A DNA stretch of 64,000 nt from Porodaedalea pini (Eukaryota > Basidiomycota > Agaricomycetes > Hymenochaetales > Hymenochaetaceae): the NCBI GenBank assembly GCA_002794775.1, contig NBAY01000034.1, positions 62,001 through 126,000 of the forward strand, read 5' to 3'. The position numbers and the translations under genes were made by a program. Under the pieces are notes generated by a model. The model saw only the letters and a program-made list of their open reading frames with translations. It searched no databases and was not told where the DNA came from. Below are positions 1 to 12,845 of the stretch, in pieces (the first letter of the stretch is position 1; every line of letters starts with the position of its first letter).

Positions 1-552
1 AATGATCATGATGAATCCGCCGATCATGATTGTCCGTCGACGGCCGAGCTTGTCGCCAACCCATAGATTGGAAAGCGCGCCCACAAGGCATCCGAGTTCC
101 TGCACGCGGATGTTTTAGTTTGATAGTATTGCATCGGAATGGAAGAGTGGAGACGTACGTAGACGGCAACGACAAAGGACTGGAGTGTAGCATGGTTGGG
201 GTGCGCGTCATCGACGACGACCTGAGGGAACGTGTCCTCGAAGGTCTGGAGGGTGAGCAGGGAGGACATGACACCCTGATCATAACTGGTGGACGCATAC
301 ATTCAGCGCATCATTCTCCTGGAGCATACAGGACCCAAAGCACACTCACCCGAAGAGCGTAAACCCCGTTCCGGCAACGAAAGCGAGCGCGTAGGTGAGG
401 ACCTTTCCCTTGAGATGGGGGCGGTACTCCTCGACTTTCTGGTCGAGCTGTGTCTCTGTCATGCCGGTGAGGTTCTCGAGGTGCTTGAGCGAGCACTTCT
501 CGTCGATGGTGGCATTGTCATCGATGGTGTTCATCGTGTCCGTGCGTCCCAT
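1..552 (-). CDS. MFS sugar transporter, 5' part, runs off the window
   Basis: N-terminal part of a major-facilitator sugar porter, a plasma-membrane hexose or sugar:H+ symporter. Three exons read 552-350, 285-159 and 99-1, with GT-AG introns of 64 and 59 bp. Joined, they give a cytosolic leader, then TM1 with FGYDQGVMSSLL (the typical GYDQGV motif), then the TM2-3 region ending in VGDKLGRRRTIMIGG, the sugar-porter signature after TM2. The start at 552 is the first ATG in frame with the leader, and a TATA box lies 144-153 bp upstream. The remaining ~10 helices lie outside the window, so substrate specificity cannot be judged. Family assignment is firm. Confidence 0.9.
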
Positions 553-695
553 GCTAGCGATGGCGGCGGCGGCGTTGTCGTCGTATTCAGATCAATGCCT
601 GCTTGCAGAAAGACTATGAATCTGCCTGGGAAGAGAAGGCAGAGAACAGACGTTCGAAGTGCGGGCCCGGGCTGGAGCATGCCCCGTGAGGTGGT

Positions 696-706
696 CCTTT
701 TATATG
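696..706 (-). promoter_or_regulatory. TATA box of the sugar transporter
   Basis: Read on the minus strand the site is ATATAAAAGG, about 145 bp before the transporter ATG. It is a good consensus match in an otherwise GC-rich stretch. Confidence 0.55.
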
Positions 707-709
707 CTG

Positions 710-3700
710 GTCTAGCAAGAGAGTGGAATTAGTGTGCCCCCTCTAATCGTCGGTAAGCTTTACCCGTCTCCGCCTCCGTATGTTTTTCTCCTTCTCCATG
801 TTTTTATCGACCGGCATAACGGTGGCGCATTTGCTAAGAGCGGTAGCCTATGTCCTCCGCCACGCGACGATCGGACTCTGATCACTTATTCCGTCTTTCT
901 TCTCCAATGTTCCCTTCCTTCATGTGATTTTATTCAATAGATATTCAGACATTCTGTTTATTTGCATGCTCACCTACAACCTTCTGCTGTTTCGAGCGAG
1001 ATGAAGCAGAGAAACGAGTGAAACCGACAAAGTGAGGACGGCAGTCGACGGCGGCGATCAGAGGATTAGCGTGAGCGATGGAGCAGATTTACAACCCTAT
1101 TATAAAAATAACGACACCAGTAAGTCCCTTGTCGGTCCGGTCGCCGAGCTCTATCTAGTACAGCCGATGCCGGCACCCGTGCGCAGATGCCGGCCTCCCG
1201 TAACCCAATTCAATCCACTTAGCGTCGGCCTTAGCCCACTCCGAGAGAAAAGTTTGAGTCCGTTCTCCGACACTTGTTGCTTTCTGTGCTGCCTCAGCTT
1301 GCAAAACGAGGGACGTCTAGAGACCGTCCGGGGAGGTTGGCTCATCGTCCATCCGCGCCCCCTCGTACTTATCTTTGGAGCATCGCACTCAACCGTCCTT
1401 CCTTTACATGATCGCTTCGGCCATACCGATGCCCTTTTCTTCCGGCGCTTTCTGCTCCACAACAATGCACATGCCGAGCCGAGCCGTCCGCTGTCGCCGT
1501 TCCGCTCTTCAAACAAAGCGTGCCGATATTAATCCCTGCGAGCCGTTTCTTTAGCAGCGGCGGGAGGCCTAGGGCGCGCATCTCAGCCGCATTAATATTC
1601 TCGTCCTAACCCCTCTCCTCTAGTTCCTGGATCCTCGACGCAGTGAACTCCCTCTTATGGCAAACTGCGAGCACTCCGCGGTAAAAGTTCGAGCCCATGA
1701 TCATAAAATCAGACCTCAGAATTTAGATGCCGTGTTATCGAGAGGCTTCTCATTTGCCCTGAGCATGCGCGTATCATGAGTCATGGTGCTTGGCAATATT
1801 AATACCAATGGGGAACCGTGTCGTACACACTCAGGCCTTGATCACGCAACGGCAAGTGGTGAGTAATCCCCCATGCTCCGTTATCTGCGCATATCAATAT
1901 TAATGGCTTTCGCGCTCCACAGCTCTGAAGCCAGAAATATAGTCTCAATTGTCCTCCAAGTCAATTCATACTTATCAATACTCCGATTCTTTCTACTCTG
2001 CTCTGCACCGTTCAACTCTGCATTTCCGGATCTTGTCGACCGTCTGAGCTCCGCGACCAGTACCAGTACTAGTCCCCGTTTCACCGTGCAAAGCTCCCCT
2101 CGTTTCGAAATTTGCAAAACAAGACAAAACAACCACTCAGACCGGGTGTTCTTGATCATGAGCTTTCTTATTCCGTGTCCCGTCCGTGTCAACTGGACCA
2201 TGCATGTGGACCTTGAATTCGATATCACGACTCACGAGGCTCTGCACGTCCCGCATCCTTATCAGTATTAATGCCCTCGAAGTTGAAAGCTCTCGAAACC
2301 CCGTAACACGTTCTTTGTTCTGAATCCCTCGTTCCTTGTCCCCTCGCTCCTGACAAACCGGCGCAACTTTTACACGCACAGATCCTCAGACTTGGACTTC
2401 AATTATACTCCGAGACTCCTCGCACAAACGCAAACCTGCAAAACTGAAAATACGATTATGAGATTATTGGGGTTTACTTGTACTTGTACGACGACCGTGA
2501 ACCGAGCCTTTTCATTTTCGAAAACACATGTCTCGGCGGACTCTTCCTTCCTTCGTTTTTCGCCCTCCGTTCTGTTCTTTGTTCTTCATGCTTCATCTGC
2601 CGGAATCAGACCTCCCATCATGTCTTCTGACCCAGATTCCGATATAACAGACTCGGAGATCGTGAATCCGAAGGGACTCCTTTGGTTCGAGAAGCAGTGA
2701 GCAATGAGCAATGACTCGGAGCATACGTGTACGGCTTATAGTTCTGTGCTACCTGTGCCGGACATCGTGACACTCATGTGCTTTCTACCGTTCGATTTGT
2801 GCAGGCCGGCCGCATGCAAAGCATGAGCAGGAAGATCAGATTTCGGACCGGGTGGGTTCAAAGTTCGAATGCAAGCTGGACAAGGGTGGACACGAGCGAG
2901 ATGCACGGAGACTGGACGGAAACGCACATGATACATAGTACTAGTATCGGGGAAATCCGGGTTGTTTTTAAGCGCTCCTACACGGAGAGTCGCCACAGCA
3001 CTAGTACTAGTGTCGTAATCGTGAGTACAGTATATGCACATGCACAATCACATCACATTCGTAATATATATAAAAACATACTCTTCCTGAAATCCAGCTT
3101 ATTTTCCGTCGTGCAATTCGTGCACTCCTTCGAAGCACAAAGCAGCTGATCTTCGTGCCACATAAACACTACGCCCGACAGTCAAGTCTGCGACTCGATG
3201 ACGCTCTCCAGCAAGAAAAAGGCACCTCGGGTCAGTTACATATCTCATAGACTCATTCTTACTTCGTCTCGTCTTGTCTAATCGCGCACACGCATCCCCG
3301 CAAATGACCGGACAGACGCTTCCTTTCACTAGGCCTCGCCTTCTCTTCTCCCTTCCCCCGCATTATCGTTATCTCTGCGCGAACCCGCGCTAAAATTCAA
3401 TTGCGGGGTATACAGCACCCGGTGGGTCCGGTAAGCTCTTCGCGCGCGATCGGGAATGCGGGTGTTGGGGAAATGAGCCAGGATTCTACCTGTTGGGTGG
3501 GGGGGGGGGGGAGCGTGTGAAAGGAAAAGAGGAACGTGTGTCGTAGAGAGTAGAGTCTAGAGATGGGGCCTGGGAAGAGCCGCGCTACGGTTTTATGAGG
3601 CAGCAGGATGCACCTGACATTCTATTATGTGATAGGTTTGTCGGCTCGGAGGAGGGGAAAGGGGAAGGCGGAGGGTGGGAGGAGGGAAGGAGGGAGAGTT

Positions 3701-5800
3701 GCTTTATGAATTGAACGAGCGACGGCGACCAGAATATCCGAAATGAAATGCACACCCAAGCTCACAATTGAAAAAACACGAGAGACTGCGAGTGTTCAAT
3801 CGGAACTCGCATTTTTTTTAAATCAGTTCTCTCTCTTCCGATGAATAATAAAGCATGTTGCAATTCGGTAAAGAGACAGCCCACTAGTACTGAATATAAG
3901 CGGGTCTCAGCATGGACTTCGCCTGGGGTATATAAGGTGAGCTATCGTAGAAATATGTTTAGCGGCGCCGCATCTGGACCATTTTTGGCGGGGACATGAT
4001 TGGCGCGCAATAGACACGTGATACGCTGATCTTCACTTTGAAGCTCGTTAGCTCACTGACTCAGTGACCTCTTGCATCCCATCCTAGACATACAACACGT
4101 ACGTGCTGCTTTCTTCATCAGACAGGAAGTGCTCTAGATCTCTCCGTAAACACACTTATCTCCATCTCTCGTCCGTGTGAGGAACACATCCCCGGCGTGC
4201 TCGACTTTCGGTGCTAGACTAGACACATCGCAGACAACCTTCACAAAACCTCTCCAGCTCCAGCCAACTTAGCTGCTTCCTCGACCCACCTAGGTTCACC
4301 CCGAGCGATGGTGAGTAGTAAAGGCACATGCTGTTGGTTCAGTTCTGCCGCCCAAGAGAATAGTGGGCAGTGGTCAGTGGTCACAAGACTGATCTCCGTT
4401 GCAGGTCGCAGCTGCGCTCCCAGCACGTCCGAGTCATAGGGCCTCTCCGGTACAATACTTTTCCAAGACACCTATTAAGTAACGATTCTTGGGTTCGGTT
4501 CTCGTCTCGTTACAAGCTCTTTTTTTTGTTGTACGGTAAACCTAAGTTATCTTAAAGTAATCACTGGGTTGTCCAAGGCATTGCGATGCACGTCACAGAC
4601 AGCAGGTAAACTTAGGACCATTTGCCTCTGAACGTTCGAAGTGTAGAAGCGGATCTCACGCGGCTCGCGTAGGGTACTCCTGACATCCACGTTCAGTCCC
4701 ATATTGAATTAGCATTCAGTCCCGTGAGGCTACCGGTGGATTTTCTGGGATTGAATCCAAGATGTGCGGCATGCGGAGCGCTGTATATGGGAGGTGTCAC
4801 CTGCTTCGCTCGACTTCTGGCGAGCATCGGGAAGTATTCTCAGACACGCTCAGCTGCTCTGGTGAGTTCCTGGGCGTTTGTCAGCATTACTAGCAAATAC
4901 TGAAACCCTCATCTCCACCGCACCGGCTCCTATGATGTCTAGGTCTAGAGCAGATGACTGGCATTTGCAACAACTTGAGCAGAACAGATCCGTGGTAGAC
5001 GGCGATAGGTCTCAAGGTGATGCCGCGAAGGACACTCGGGCGCTTCGTCCATTTTTACCCCGCATTTTTACCCCGCATTTTGTGGGGTAAGCGCGCTTGA
5101 GAAGACCCACGGGATCGGCTTGCTCAATTGGGTCTTACTTATCTAGGTCTAAGAATGACGTCCAATGGCATCGTGGCATAAGTAGGCGAATGTCGGTGAA
5201 GTCTTGAAATTACGTGCGTTCCATCATGGTCATCTTCCCTCAGGCTTTCGTTAGCAAAGGATTTGCCTCTTACATGGGCATGGAATTTACGGCAGGGTCT
5301 CTCTACCAAGAGGATGAACGCGAGACTAAGTCGAACCTCATAGTATGGGCGCTGCGACATCTCGAGTCAATCTCAGTTCGATCAACTGTGGAGGTTTTCG
5401 TGGAGGAATTTGACTAAGAAGTGCTTCGGATCTCAATTGACAGTAATTGGGTCTACAAACCCGCGAAGTTACGGCGTCCGCTATGCGAATGCGATGACAC
5501 TAGAGGCGAACTCCTGACCAGTTGATCAGTCTCCATTGGTCTCCGCACCCTTTTCTCCAATACAGTTCCATCATTCTCTGCAGTGCAACACAGAGTCCGA
5601 GCGTCGCTTGAACGCTAGAATGACAACCACATACTCAACTAGGACGGCAGGGAAGCATTCGCATGACCTCCTCTAAGCGCAACTCAATGGTTTCTCTACC
5701 CACATGTGATCCCACGCTTCGTTCACGTTCTGGCTATCTGACTGGACATCGATCGGCAAATTGAACCCTTGACTCCTATTGAACTGATAAGAGGAAACGC
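710..5800. other. Long intergenic region, no supported gene
   Basis: Only short, unconserved open frames are present on either strand, none with a recognisable motif or a coherent exon series. The stretch holds three AATATTAAT palindromes (1591, 1795, 1896), several AGTACTAGTACT-like palindromic stretches (2938-3012), a G13 tract at 3499-3511, a TATATAAGG near 3929 and, at 4309, an ATG followed at once by a consensus donor (see findings). It probably contains promoters of unrecognised transcripts or decayed sequence. Confidence 0.5.
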
Positions 5801-5810
5801 ATAATGCTGT

Positions 5811-5818
5811 TATAAAAG
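5811..5818 (+). promoter_or_regulatory. TATA box of the alcohol oxidase gene
   Basis: TATAAAAG lies 118 bp before the alcohol oxidase start codon. It is followed by a pyrimidine-rich stretch and CT-rich leader (5840-5880), the usual core-promoter layout of strongly expressed fungal genes. Confidence 0.65.
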
Positions 5819-5928
5819 GGCGCGGACTTCGCCGCTTCGTTAGGTTTTCTCTGTGCCTTCGTACTCTTAACAACCTCTTCTCCATAACTCAGACCATTAA
5901 CAGTTCTTAAAGCTAGCGCTTGCCAGTC

Positions 5929-8900
5929 ATGGTGCAGCCTAAGGAAGTCGACGTCATCGTATGCGGGTACGTCGCGCCGTTTCTGTAAACATGACGCATA
6001 CTGACTGGCTGTCTTAGTGGTGGCCCTGCTGGTAAGACATTGCCGTCGGGGAGACGAACTTCCATGCTCATCATATTGCTTAGGGTGCGTCGTGGCCGGA
6101 CGCCTTGCGTATGCCGACCCCTCGCTTCAAGTTATGCTGATTGAAGGTGTGATCTATGTTATATACTTTTGGAAGCTTCGTCTGACAGCAGCCCTTAGGC
6201 GGAAACAACAACCGCGATGATCCTTGGGTTTACCGGTAAGTCATATTATTTAGTTGAGCTTCTTTCAAATCTAATATCCTTTGTGTCTCAGTCCGGGAAT
6301 TTACGTGAGGAACATGCAGAGGGATGGGATGTCAGTCTCGAAACCTTCATCTTCGCACCAAAAATTCGATACTTATGCGTGTCTCTATCACCAGCAACGA
6401 CAAAGCTACGTTCTACACAGACACGAAGCAGTCGTCCTACATGCGTGGACGTCAGAGCATTGTCCCGTCAGTATACCACATATCTTTTTCTGATATCTTT
6501 CGACTTACACGTTCTTTCTCCAGCTGCGCCAACATTCTCGGTATGTCGAGCCGCTTGTTCTGCCGCATTTTTTAATTTACGCTCACGGCAATGCAGGTGG
6601 AGGTAGCAGCATCAACTTCCAGGTCTGTGAACTTGTCTATTTGAGATATCGCTTATCTAATTTGTTTTGGCCTGTTCCCGATGTTTAGATGTATACGAGG
6701 GTGAGTCCAAATCTGGCAACGTATACGCTCTTCAACATGCTCATTTGGATATCAGGCATCCGCATCAGACTGGGGTGAGATGTTCAAGGCACTTAAACCT
6801 GAATTGAGAAACTAAACTTTTCGAAAAAGACGACTTCAAGACGGAGGGTTGGACTGCGGAAGGTTCGTAATTTGTGTTATTTTATGTCGTTCGCCGCTCA
6901 CGCTCCAGCAGATCTCAAGCCGCTGATGAAGCGTGTAAGTGTGTTTCTCGTATCGAGTGATATCGAACTTTTCCCTAAAAAATTCGCCTCTATGAAGCTC
7001 GAGAACTACCAGAAGCCTTGCAACAACGACACCCATGGCTATGACGGACCTATTGCGATCAGTAACGGTGGACAGATCACTGCTATCGCACATGATTTCC
7101 TTCGCGCTTCAGATGCGATTGGCATCCCATTCAGCGGTAAGTGCTTTTTTGTAGTCTGTATGTGTTCGACTCTGATATGATTTTGTATTAGATGATATTC
7201 AGGGTACGCCGAAAGAACTGTCTGACATTATCGTTTCCTGACTCTTCGGCTTTCAGACCTGGACACAGCTCACGCCTCCGAGATTTGGGCCAAATACATT
7301 AATAGGCAGACTGGCAGACGTAGCGACGCGGCAACAGGTGCGTACTCGTGAATGCGAATCGATTGATTGCTGCATCCTAACCTTCAATATTTTGCGACAG
7401 CCTACGTTCACAGCGTCATGGATGAGCAGACGAACCTTCACCTCCGCACCAACTGCAAGGTCTCCAGGGTCATTTTCGAAGGAAACAAGGCCGTCGGTGT
7501 CGCCTATGTTCATTCGAAGAACCGCGCACACAAGGGCGAACTTCGCGAGACCATTGTCAAGGCGAGGAAGTACGTCGTGCTGAGCAGCGGGACTCTCGGT
7601 ACTCCTCAGATCCTTGAACGCTCCGGTGTCGGTAACTCCAAGCTTCTCAAGGAGTTGGATATTAAAGTCGTCAGTGACCTTCCCGGTGTTGGGTGCGGTA
7701 CCAATCTACCTTCCCCATAAATTTTTACTGACTTGTCTTGGCAGAGAGCAATATCAGGACCATTATACGACTCTATCAAGTAAGCTGACACAGAAATAAT
7801 GCGACTCGGCTTTTGACTCTGCTCGTTTAGTTTACCGGGCTTCGAACGAGAGCCTTACCACTGACGATTTCCTGAGAGGCGACAAAGAGACTCAAGACAG
7901 GGTGAGACTGTCCGCTCTACTGGCTTCAAAAAAGATACTGATTTTGCGACTGCTTATTTTAGCTCTTTGCGCAATGGGAGACTAGCCCCGAGAAGGCCCT
8001 CCTTTCGTCTAACCACATCGATGCCGGGTTTAAGGTGCGTACTGAGACTTGTAGAGTCTTCGGAGACTGACTTCTAGCTCTGGATTCGGTAGATTCGTCC
8101 GACTGAGGAAGAGCTGAAGGAGATGGGCCCTGAGTTTAACGAGCTTTACGACCGTTACTTCAGGGACAAGCCCGACAAGCCCGTCATGTAAGTGACGTAT
8201 CTGATTTGACTGTCAAAGACGAAACTCACTGTCCTCGTGATTGAACGCTCAAGGTTCGGCTCAATCGTCTCTGGAGGTTCGTAGCTCTTTGTCTTCATAG
8301 AATGAATGCCGCTCATGTTATTTTTTTATCCTATAGCATACGCGGACCATTCCGTGTTGCCGCCCGGAAAGTATTTCACGATGTTCCAGTATCTTGTGAG
8401 AACTTCATCCGTACATCCTGTGAAGTGCGTTAGCTTACCTTTCCAATAGGAATACCCCGCTAGTCGCGGAAAGGTAATCCTGTACGAACCGTCTCACTAG
8501 GCACTCCGTTCATAACTTTGCCGCAGATCCACATTCAGTCTACGAACCCGTACAAGGAGCCATTCTTCGATAGCGGTTTCATGAACAACAAAGCTGACTT
8601 CGCCCCGATTCGGTGGAGCTACAAGAAGACTCGCGAGGTCGCCCGGAGGATGGATGGTGCGTCACTAATACTAGATATTCAAGTATTCCTGTACTCAACT
8701 GTTTACGACTCAATCAGCTTTCCGTGGGGAGCTTACTTCCCACCACCCTCATTTCCACCCGGCCTCCCCAGCTGCTGCCAAGGATATCGACATCAAGACC
8801 GCGAAGCAGCTCCTGCCGAACTCGCTGACGGTCGGCATTCATATGGGTCAGTTGTTCTCTTTCTTTTATCCTATGCCTTATTACTAAAAGGGAATTTTTT

Positions 8901-9481
8901 TAGGTACTTGGTCCCGTCCGTCTGAGCCGTATGACGCAAGCAAGGTCCACGAAGATATCAAGTACACCGAGGATGATGATAAGGCCATTGATGACTGGAT
9001 TGCTGGTGTGTTTCGTCAACTTGCATGATCTATGACAGTATCTTACCTTGTTTTTCGTATCAGATCATGTCGAAACGACCTGGCACTCTCTTGGCACTTG
9101 CGCCATGAAGCCTCGTGAGGAAGGTGGTGTTGTTGACAAACGCCTCAACGTATTCGGAACGGAGAATTTGAAATGCGTGGACCTGAGTATTTGTCCAGTA
9201 CGTCGGACACGTCGTATATTTATTGCATGTCGACCATTTACTGATCGAGTAACGTCAGGACAACTTGGGAACGAATACCTACTCATCTGCGTTGCTTGTG
9301 GGTGAGAAGGGAGCGAGTCTCCTTTGCGAAGATCTCGGTTCGTACTTTAACCTGCGTTCAAATAAAGCGACAAGTACTCACACTGATCGATAATATAGGC
9401 ATCAAGGTTAGGGTGCCTCATGCCCCGGTTCCTCATGCTCCTATTCCGACCGGGAAGCCTTGCACGCAGGCGGCGCGCTAA
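5929..9481 (+). CDS. AOX: Alcohol (methanol) oxidase, GMC flavoprotein
   Basis: FAD-dependent oxidase of the glucose-methanol-choline family. It oxidises methanol or short primary alcohols to aldehydes with release of H2O2. In wood-decay fungi this enzyme is thought to supply H2O2 from lignin-derived methanol. About 29 exons can be traced in one frame. The N-terminus has the ADP-binding CGGGPAGC at residues 12-19, then LIEGGNNN. GMC signatures follow (GGGSSINF; SSGTLGTPQILERSGVG). The C-terminal catalytic pair is the His in TWHSLGTCAM and the Asn in DNLGTNTY. Total length is about 650 residues, as in fungal AOX. Several coding exons are only 12-14 nt (6018-6031; MYTR near 6690; DDIQ near 7192). 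The C-terminus carries a VPHAPVPHAPIP tail and ends QAAR, with no clear PTS1. Start chosen as the first ATG, 12 residues before the Rossmann motif. Confidence 0.93.
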
Positions 9482-9751
9482 ATGCAGAGAGATTGTAGGT
9501 TGAAGCCGCGTCGAAAGAACTTTCGACATATGCTACCTCATACAACAATCTGAGCATAACCTGTACGATTAGCTTGTTTTCGATATTTTCCCTGACGGAG
9601 TCTTGTATGTATGACCGTAGCCTGCTCTGTATTTATTATATGTTGTACGAGGAGAGAATTCGAGGACTTGTGCTTGTGAACAGTTTGTACATTTTATTCC
9701 ACACAGCCAGCAAAAGCTCCTATCACCTGAGTCACTATGCGACATTAAAAA

Positions 9752-12599
9752 TCATAAATTCTCTACGATCTGGAATGCGCCACTAGTCCGTTTAGCGTGC
9801 TCAAGCAAGGCCACCAAGCTCGTTGGCGTCATTCCTTCCATCCTTTTTGCTGCACCCTGCGCCAAAGTAAGTTTAATAACAGCGGCTAGCCATTCATGAC
9901 TTACGATACTTGTGGGCCGTAATTGACCAAGCCTCTCGCGAACCTCCGAGCTGAGTCCTTCGATGACGTCGTAGTCTAGGTGCGGGCTTAGAGCAAGCCC
10001 TTCGTCTTCCAAGAAGACTCTCAGGTCTGCTTCCTGCCTAACCAAGTGTGGTTCATAGCGAGCTAGGTATCATATCCCACGATCAATACCAATCAAGGAA
10101 ATGCATAATTATGATCACTTGCCTTCAATCTCGGCACGGTCCAGTATGAGTCTGTCAAATTGGTCAAGCTTAGGGAAGATTTCCTTGAGCTTCCTCATCG
10201 TGACTTGAGGCATCCGTATCATATGGAAAGCGCTAATCCTTCTTTGATATCTTATATCCGGCAATCGAAAGAGTAGCTAGCTTACCTTCGTCGCACTCCA
10301 TCGTGTGTAACGTGAAGTCCATGAGCTATCCAACCCTGTAGATAAAAAAATGAGATACGAAGGACCGTAAGAAGTTCACGAGGTGACAGACCTGAGGTGT
10401 CAATTCACATGACTTCAACGTAGAGATGGCGTCCTTGAGCCTTTGCTCCGTCCTCTGCAGTTCAGTCCAACGTTCATCCGACACAATACCAGATTCACGT
10501 CCTTTCGACGTCAGTCGTAGATCAGCATTGTCGCTTCGCAACGTCATCCTGTACTCAGAACGCGATGTGAACATTCTGTCTTCAGAATGAATATGCGTTT
10601 AGGTGGAGCATCGTATAATTAGGTAGGGCTGACGAACATGGCTCCTCGGTACCTTTCAAAATGAGGTCGTCGATTAAAACACCAATGAATCCATCAGCAC
10701 GAGTAATTGATAACGGAGGTCGATGTAGGGAGGCTAAGCCTGCATTGACACCAGCAACCACACCTTGTGCAGCCGCCTCCTCATAGCCAGTCGTTCCTAC
10801 AAGAACGCATTAAGTCATGTTTGAATCAAACACACAACTACCAACCATTGATCTGGCCTGCCAAGAATAAGCCGTGGATTCTTTTAGTCTCGAGTGTGGC
10901 TAAAAGTACAAGTTAGATAAGCGTCAGAGTTAACGTGGGTATTATACTGACGATTAAGCTCTCTTGCATCAATATGATCATATTCGACGCCGTACGCAGG
11001 ACGGACCATCTTTACATTCTCAAGACCTGGGATAGTTCTCATCATTGGTTCTTGTATTTCTTCCGGAAGACTACATGAGAGACCGTTCGGATAGATGACA
11101 TCTTCCCATAGCATGATGAGCTCACACTTTAAAATTCGACAGTTGCAAGTATCATACCTGAGTCGTAGCCTTCTGGCTCAAGCCAGACGTTGTGCTCAGA
11201 TTTTGAAGGGAAGCGGCGGACCTTTGCCTCGAGAGATGGGCAATAACGAGGACCTAAGAGAAATGGGCCAATAGATGGATGTTAACGGCATGAGGATTGC
11301 CAGAGGGAGATAAGAGACAACCTTTCTTTGTTTCTTGTACGTGAACACTTTTGTGCATATTATCCCTGATTATCTTGTGTGTTTCAAGCGTCGTTTGTGT
11401 CAAATAACACATGATTTGATTCTCCTAGAGGACAGATTTTTAGATTGAGAAGCTAATGATTGAGTTCGAATGAGACTACGTACCGCATTCTCAACGGTTT
11501 TATTCATATAACTGAAAGGCAACAGGACCGAGTCACCCGCCAACGTTGATGTCCTGTCAAAAACTATCGAGCTAGCCGCAAGCCTCGCAGGCGTTCCAGT
11601 CTGCAATCGCCCGAGCTTAAACCCGGCTTTTCGCAATGACTCCGATAGGCCGACGGATGGAGCCTCGTTCAATCTACCTGCAGGTATTCTCCGGGAACCT
11701 GATCATTAATATCACTACGGTTGTACCACAGCAGAGGAGTCGCAAGACATCAGCACATACCGATGTGAATTTCCCCAGATAAGAAGGTACCGGTACATAT
11801 GACCACCTGCGAACAATTGATCTGCTCTCCACTTTCTAGCCAGGGGTAGTCAGCAGCATACCAGATGATTGAAGTATGTTGTCAATCCTACCAAGCTGTA
11901 CACCACGTACTGACAGTCCCTGCGTCGGGTCTGTCAATGCTCCGTCAAAGAGCAAGTCGAATACACTGCCAGCACGGACTTCAAGGTTGCGATAATTAAA
12001 GAGTTCGGCTTGCATGTGCTTCTTGTATAATTTGCGGTCAATTTGCGCACGTTGACCCTATACAAGAAAGGCTGAGTGTTATCATGAGTGCTGAGTTACG
12101 GTACACTCACCCAAACGGCAGGGCCCTTCGACCGATTTAGTACCTGGAATTGGATACCTGCTTTGTCTGCATAGCGTAGCATTGAGGAATCGTAAAACTC
12201 GAGCTGGTAATGAACGTATTGAGACAGCTCACCAGATATTCTACCTATCAACCCGTCAAGCGCATCGACTTCGCGTACAAGCGTGCCCTTTCCGACGCCG
12301 CCAATAGACGGGTTGCATGAGAGCGCACCGACAGTAGTTAGTGACTGCGTCAGGAGTAGCGTCCGAGCGCCAGTACGTGCAGCACCAGCAGCTGCTTCAC
12401 ACCCAGCATGCCCGCCGCCGATCACAACGACTGTAAGGGAAAAAGTACAAGTCTTAGTAAAACGAGCCTGGTAAGCACAATACTATCACTTACCGTCATA
12501 GTTCAAGGCTCGCAAGTCTACGCTTGATGCAAAAGATCTTGGATTGAAAAGAAATGCATTGGGCGGCTTTCTGAATGCAGCTTTAGTGCATAGTAGCAT
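9752..12599 (-). CDS. MTO1: Mitochondrial tRNA uridine-modifying enzyme MTO1/MnmG
   Basis: FAD-dependent MnmG/GidA family protein. With the GTPase MSS1/MnmE it installs the 5-carboxymethylaminomethyl-type modification on wobble U34 of mitochondrial tRNAs. The first exon gives a basic, hydroxylated leader ([14 protein letters not shown]...) typical of mitochondrial import, then the FAD motif [12 protein letters not shown]. Conserved blocks follow in order: [51 protein letters not shown] and [22 protein letters not shown]. The C-terminal MnmE-interacting helical domain has [17 protein letters not shown] and [15 protein letters not shown]. It is split by roughly ten short introns, including one of 48 bp near the 3' end that happens to stay in frame. 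The gene faces the alcohol oxidase tail to tail (270 bp apart). Confidence 0.93.
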
Positions 12600-12845
12600 T
12601 GATTACTGTGACAGAGCCAAGCTGCGTAGGTAGAAGGAGGACGGAAGTCAAAGTAACAGACTCGGGCAACCATAGTGCCGAGCATTGCCGTCAATATAAA
12701 ATCACGTGATTTAGTCTCGAGTTTGTGCTTGAAGTTCGGTTCAGGTGCAAGGCTGAACCGAACAGCGAGTTCAGTTCGCGTTCGGCCATTTCAAAAAAAT
12801 TGAACTCGGTACGAATGCGTCCGAACGTGAACGGGACCGACTCCT
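12600..12845. promoter_or_regulatory. Shared upstream region of MTO1 and the MDH pseudogene
   Basis: A 246 bp head-to-head spacer. It contains a perfect 14-bp palindrome around a CACGTG E-box (12699-12712) and a perfect 11-bp inverted repeat GTTCGGTTCAG / CTGAACCGAAC (12734-12744 and 12753-12763), with more GTTCGG/CCGAAC half-sites downstream. These are plausible bHLH and dimeric-factor sites. No function is shown. Confidence 0.4.

Noticed and set aside
1032..1532. 166-residue plus-strand frame in the left intergenic region
   Set aside because: No recognisable motif, overlaps an equally long frame on the other strand, no promoter or splice pattern.
4241..4471. 76-residue minus-strand frame ending GEPRWVEEAAKLAGAGEVL
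   Set aside because: Looks protein-like but has no continuation on either side and overlaps a better splice pattern on the plus strand.
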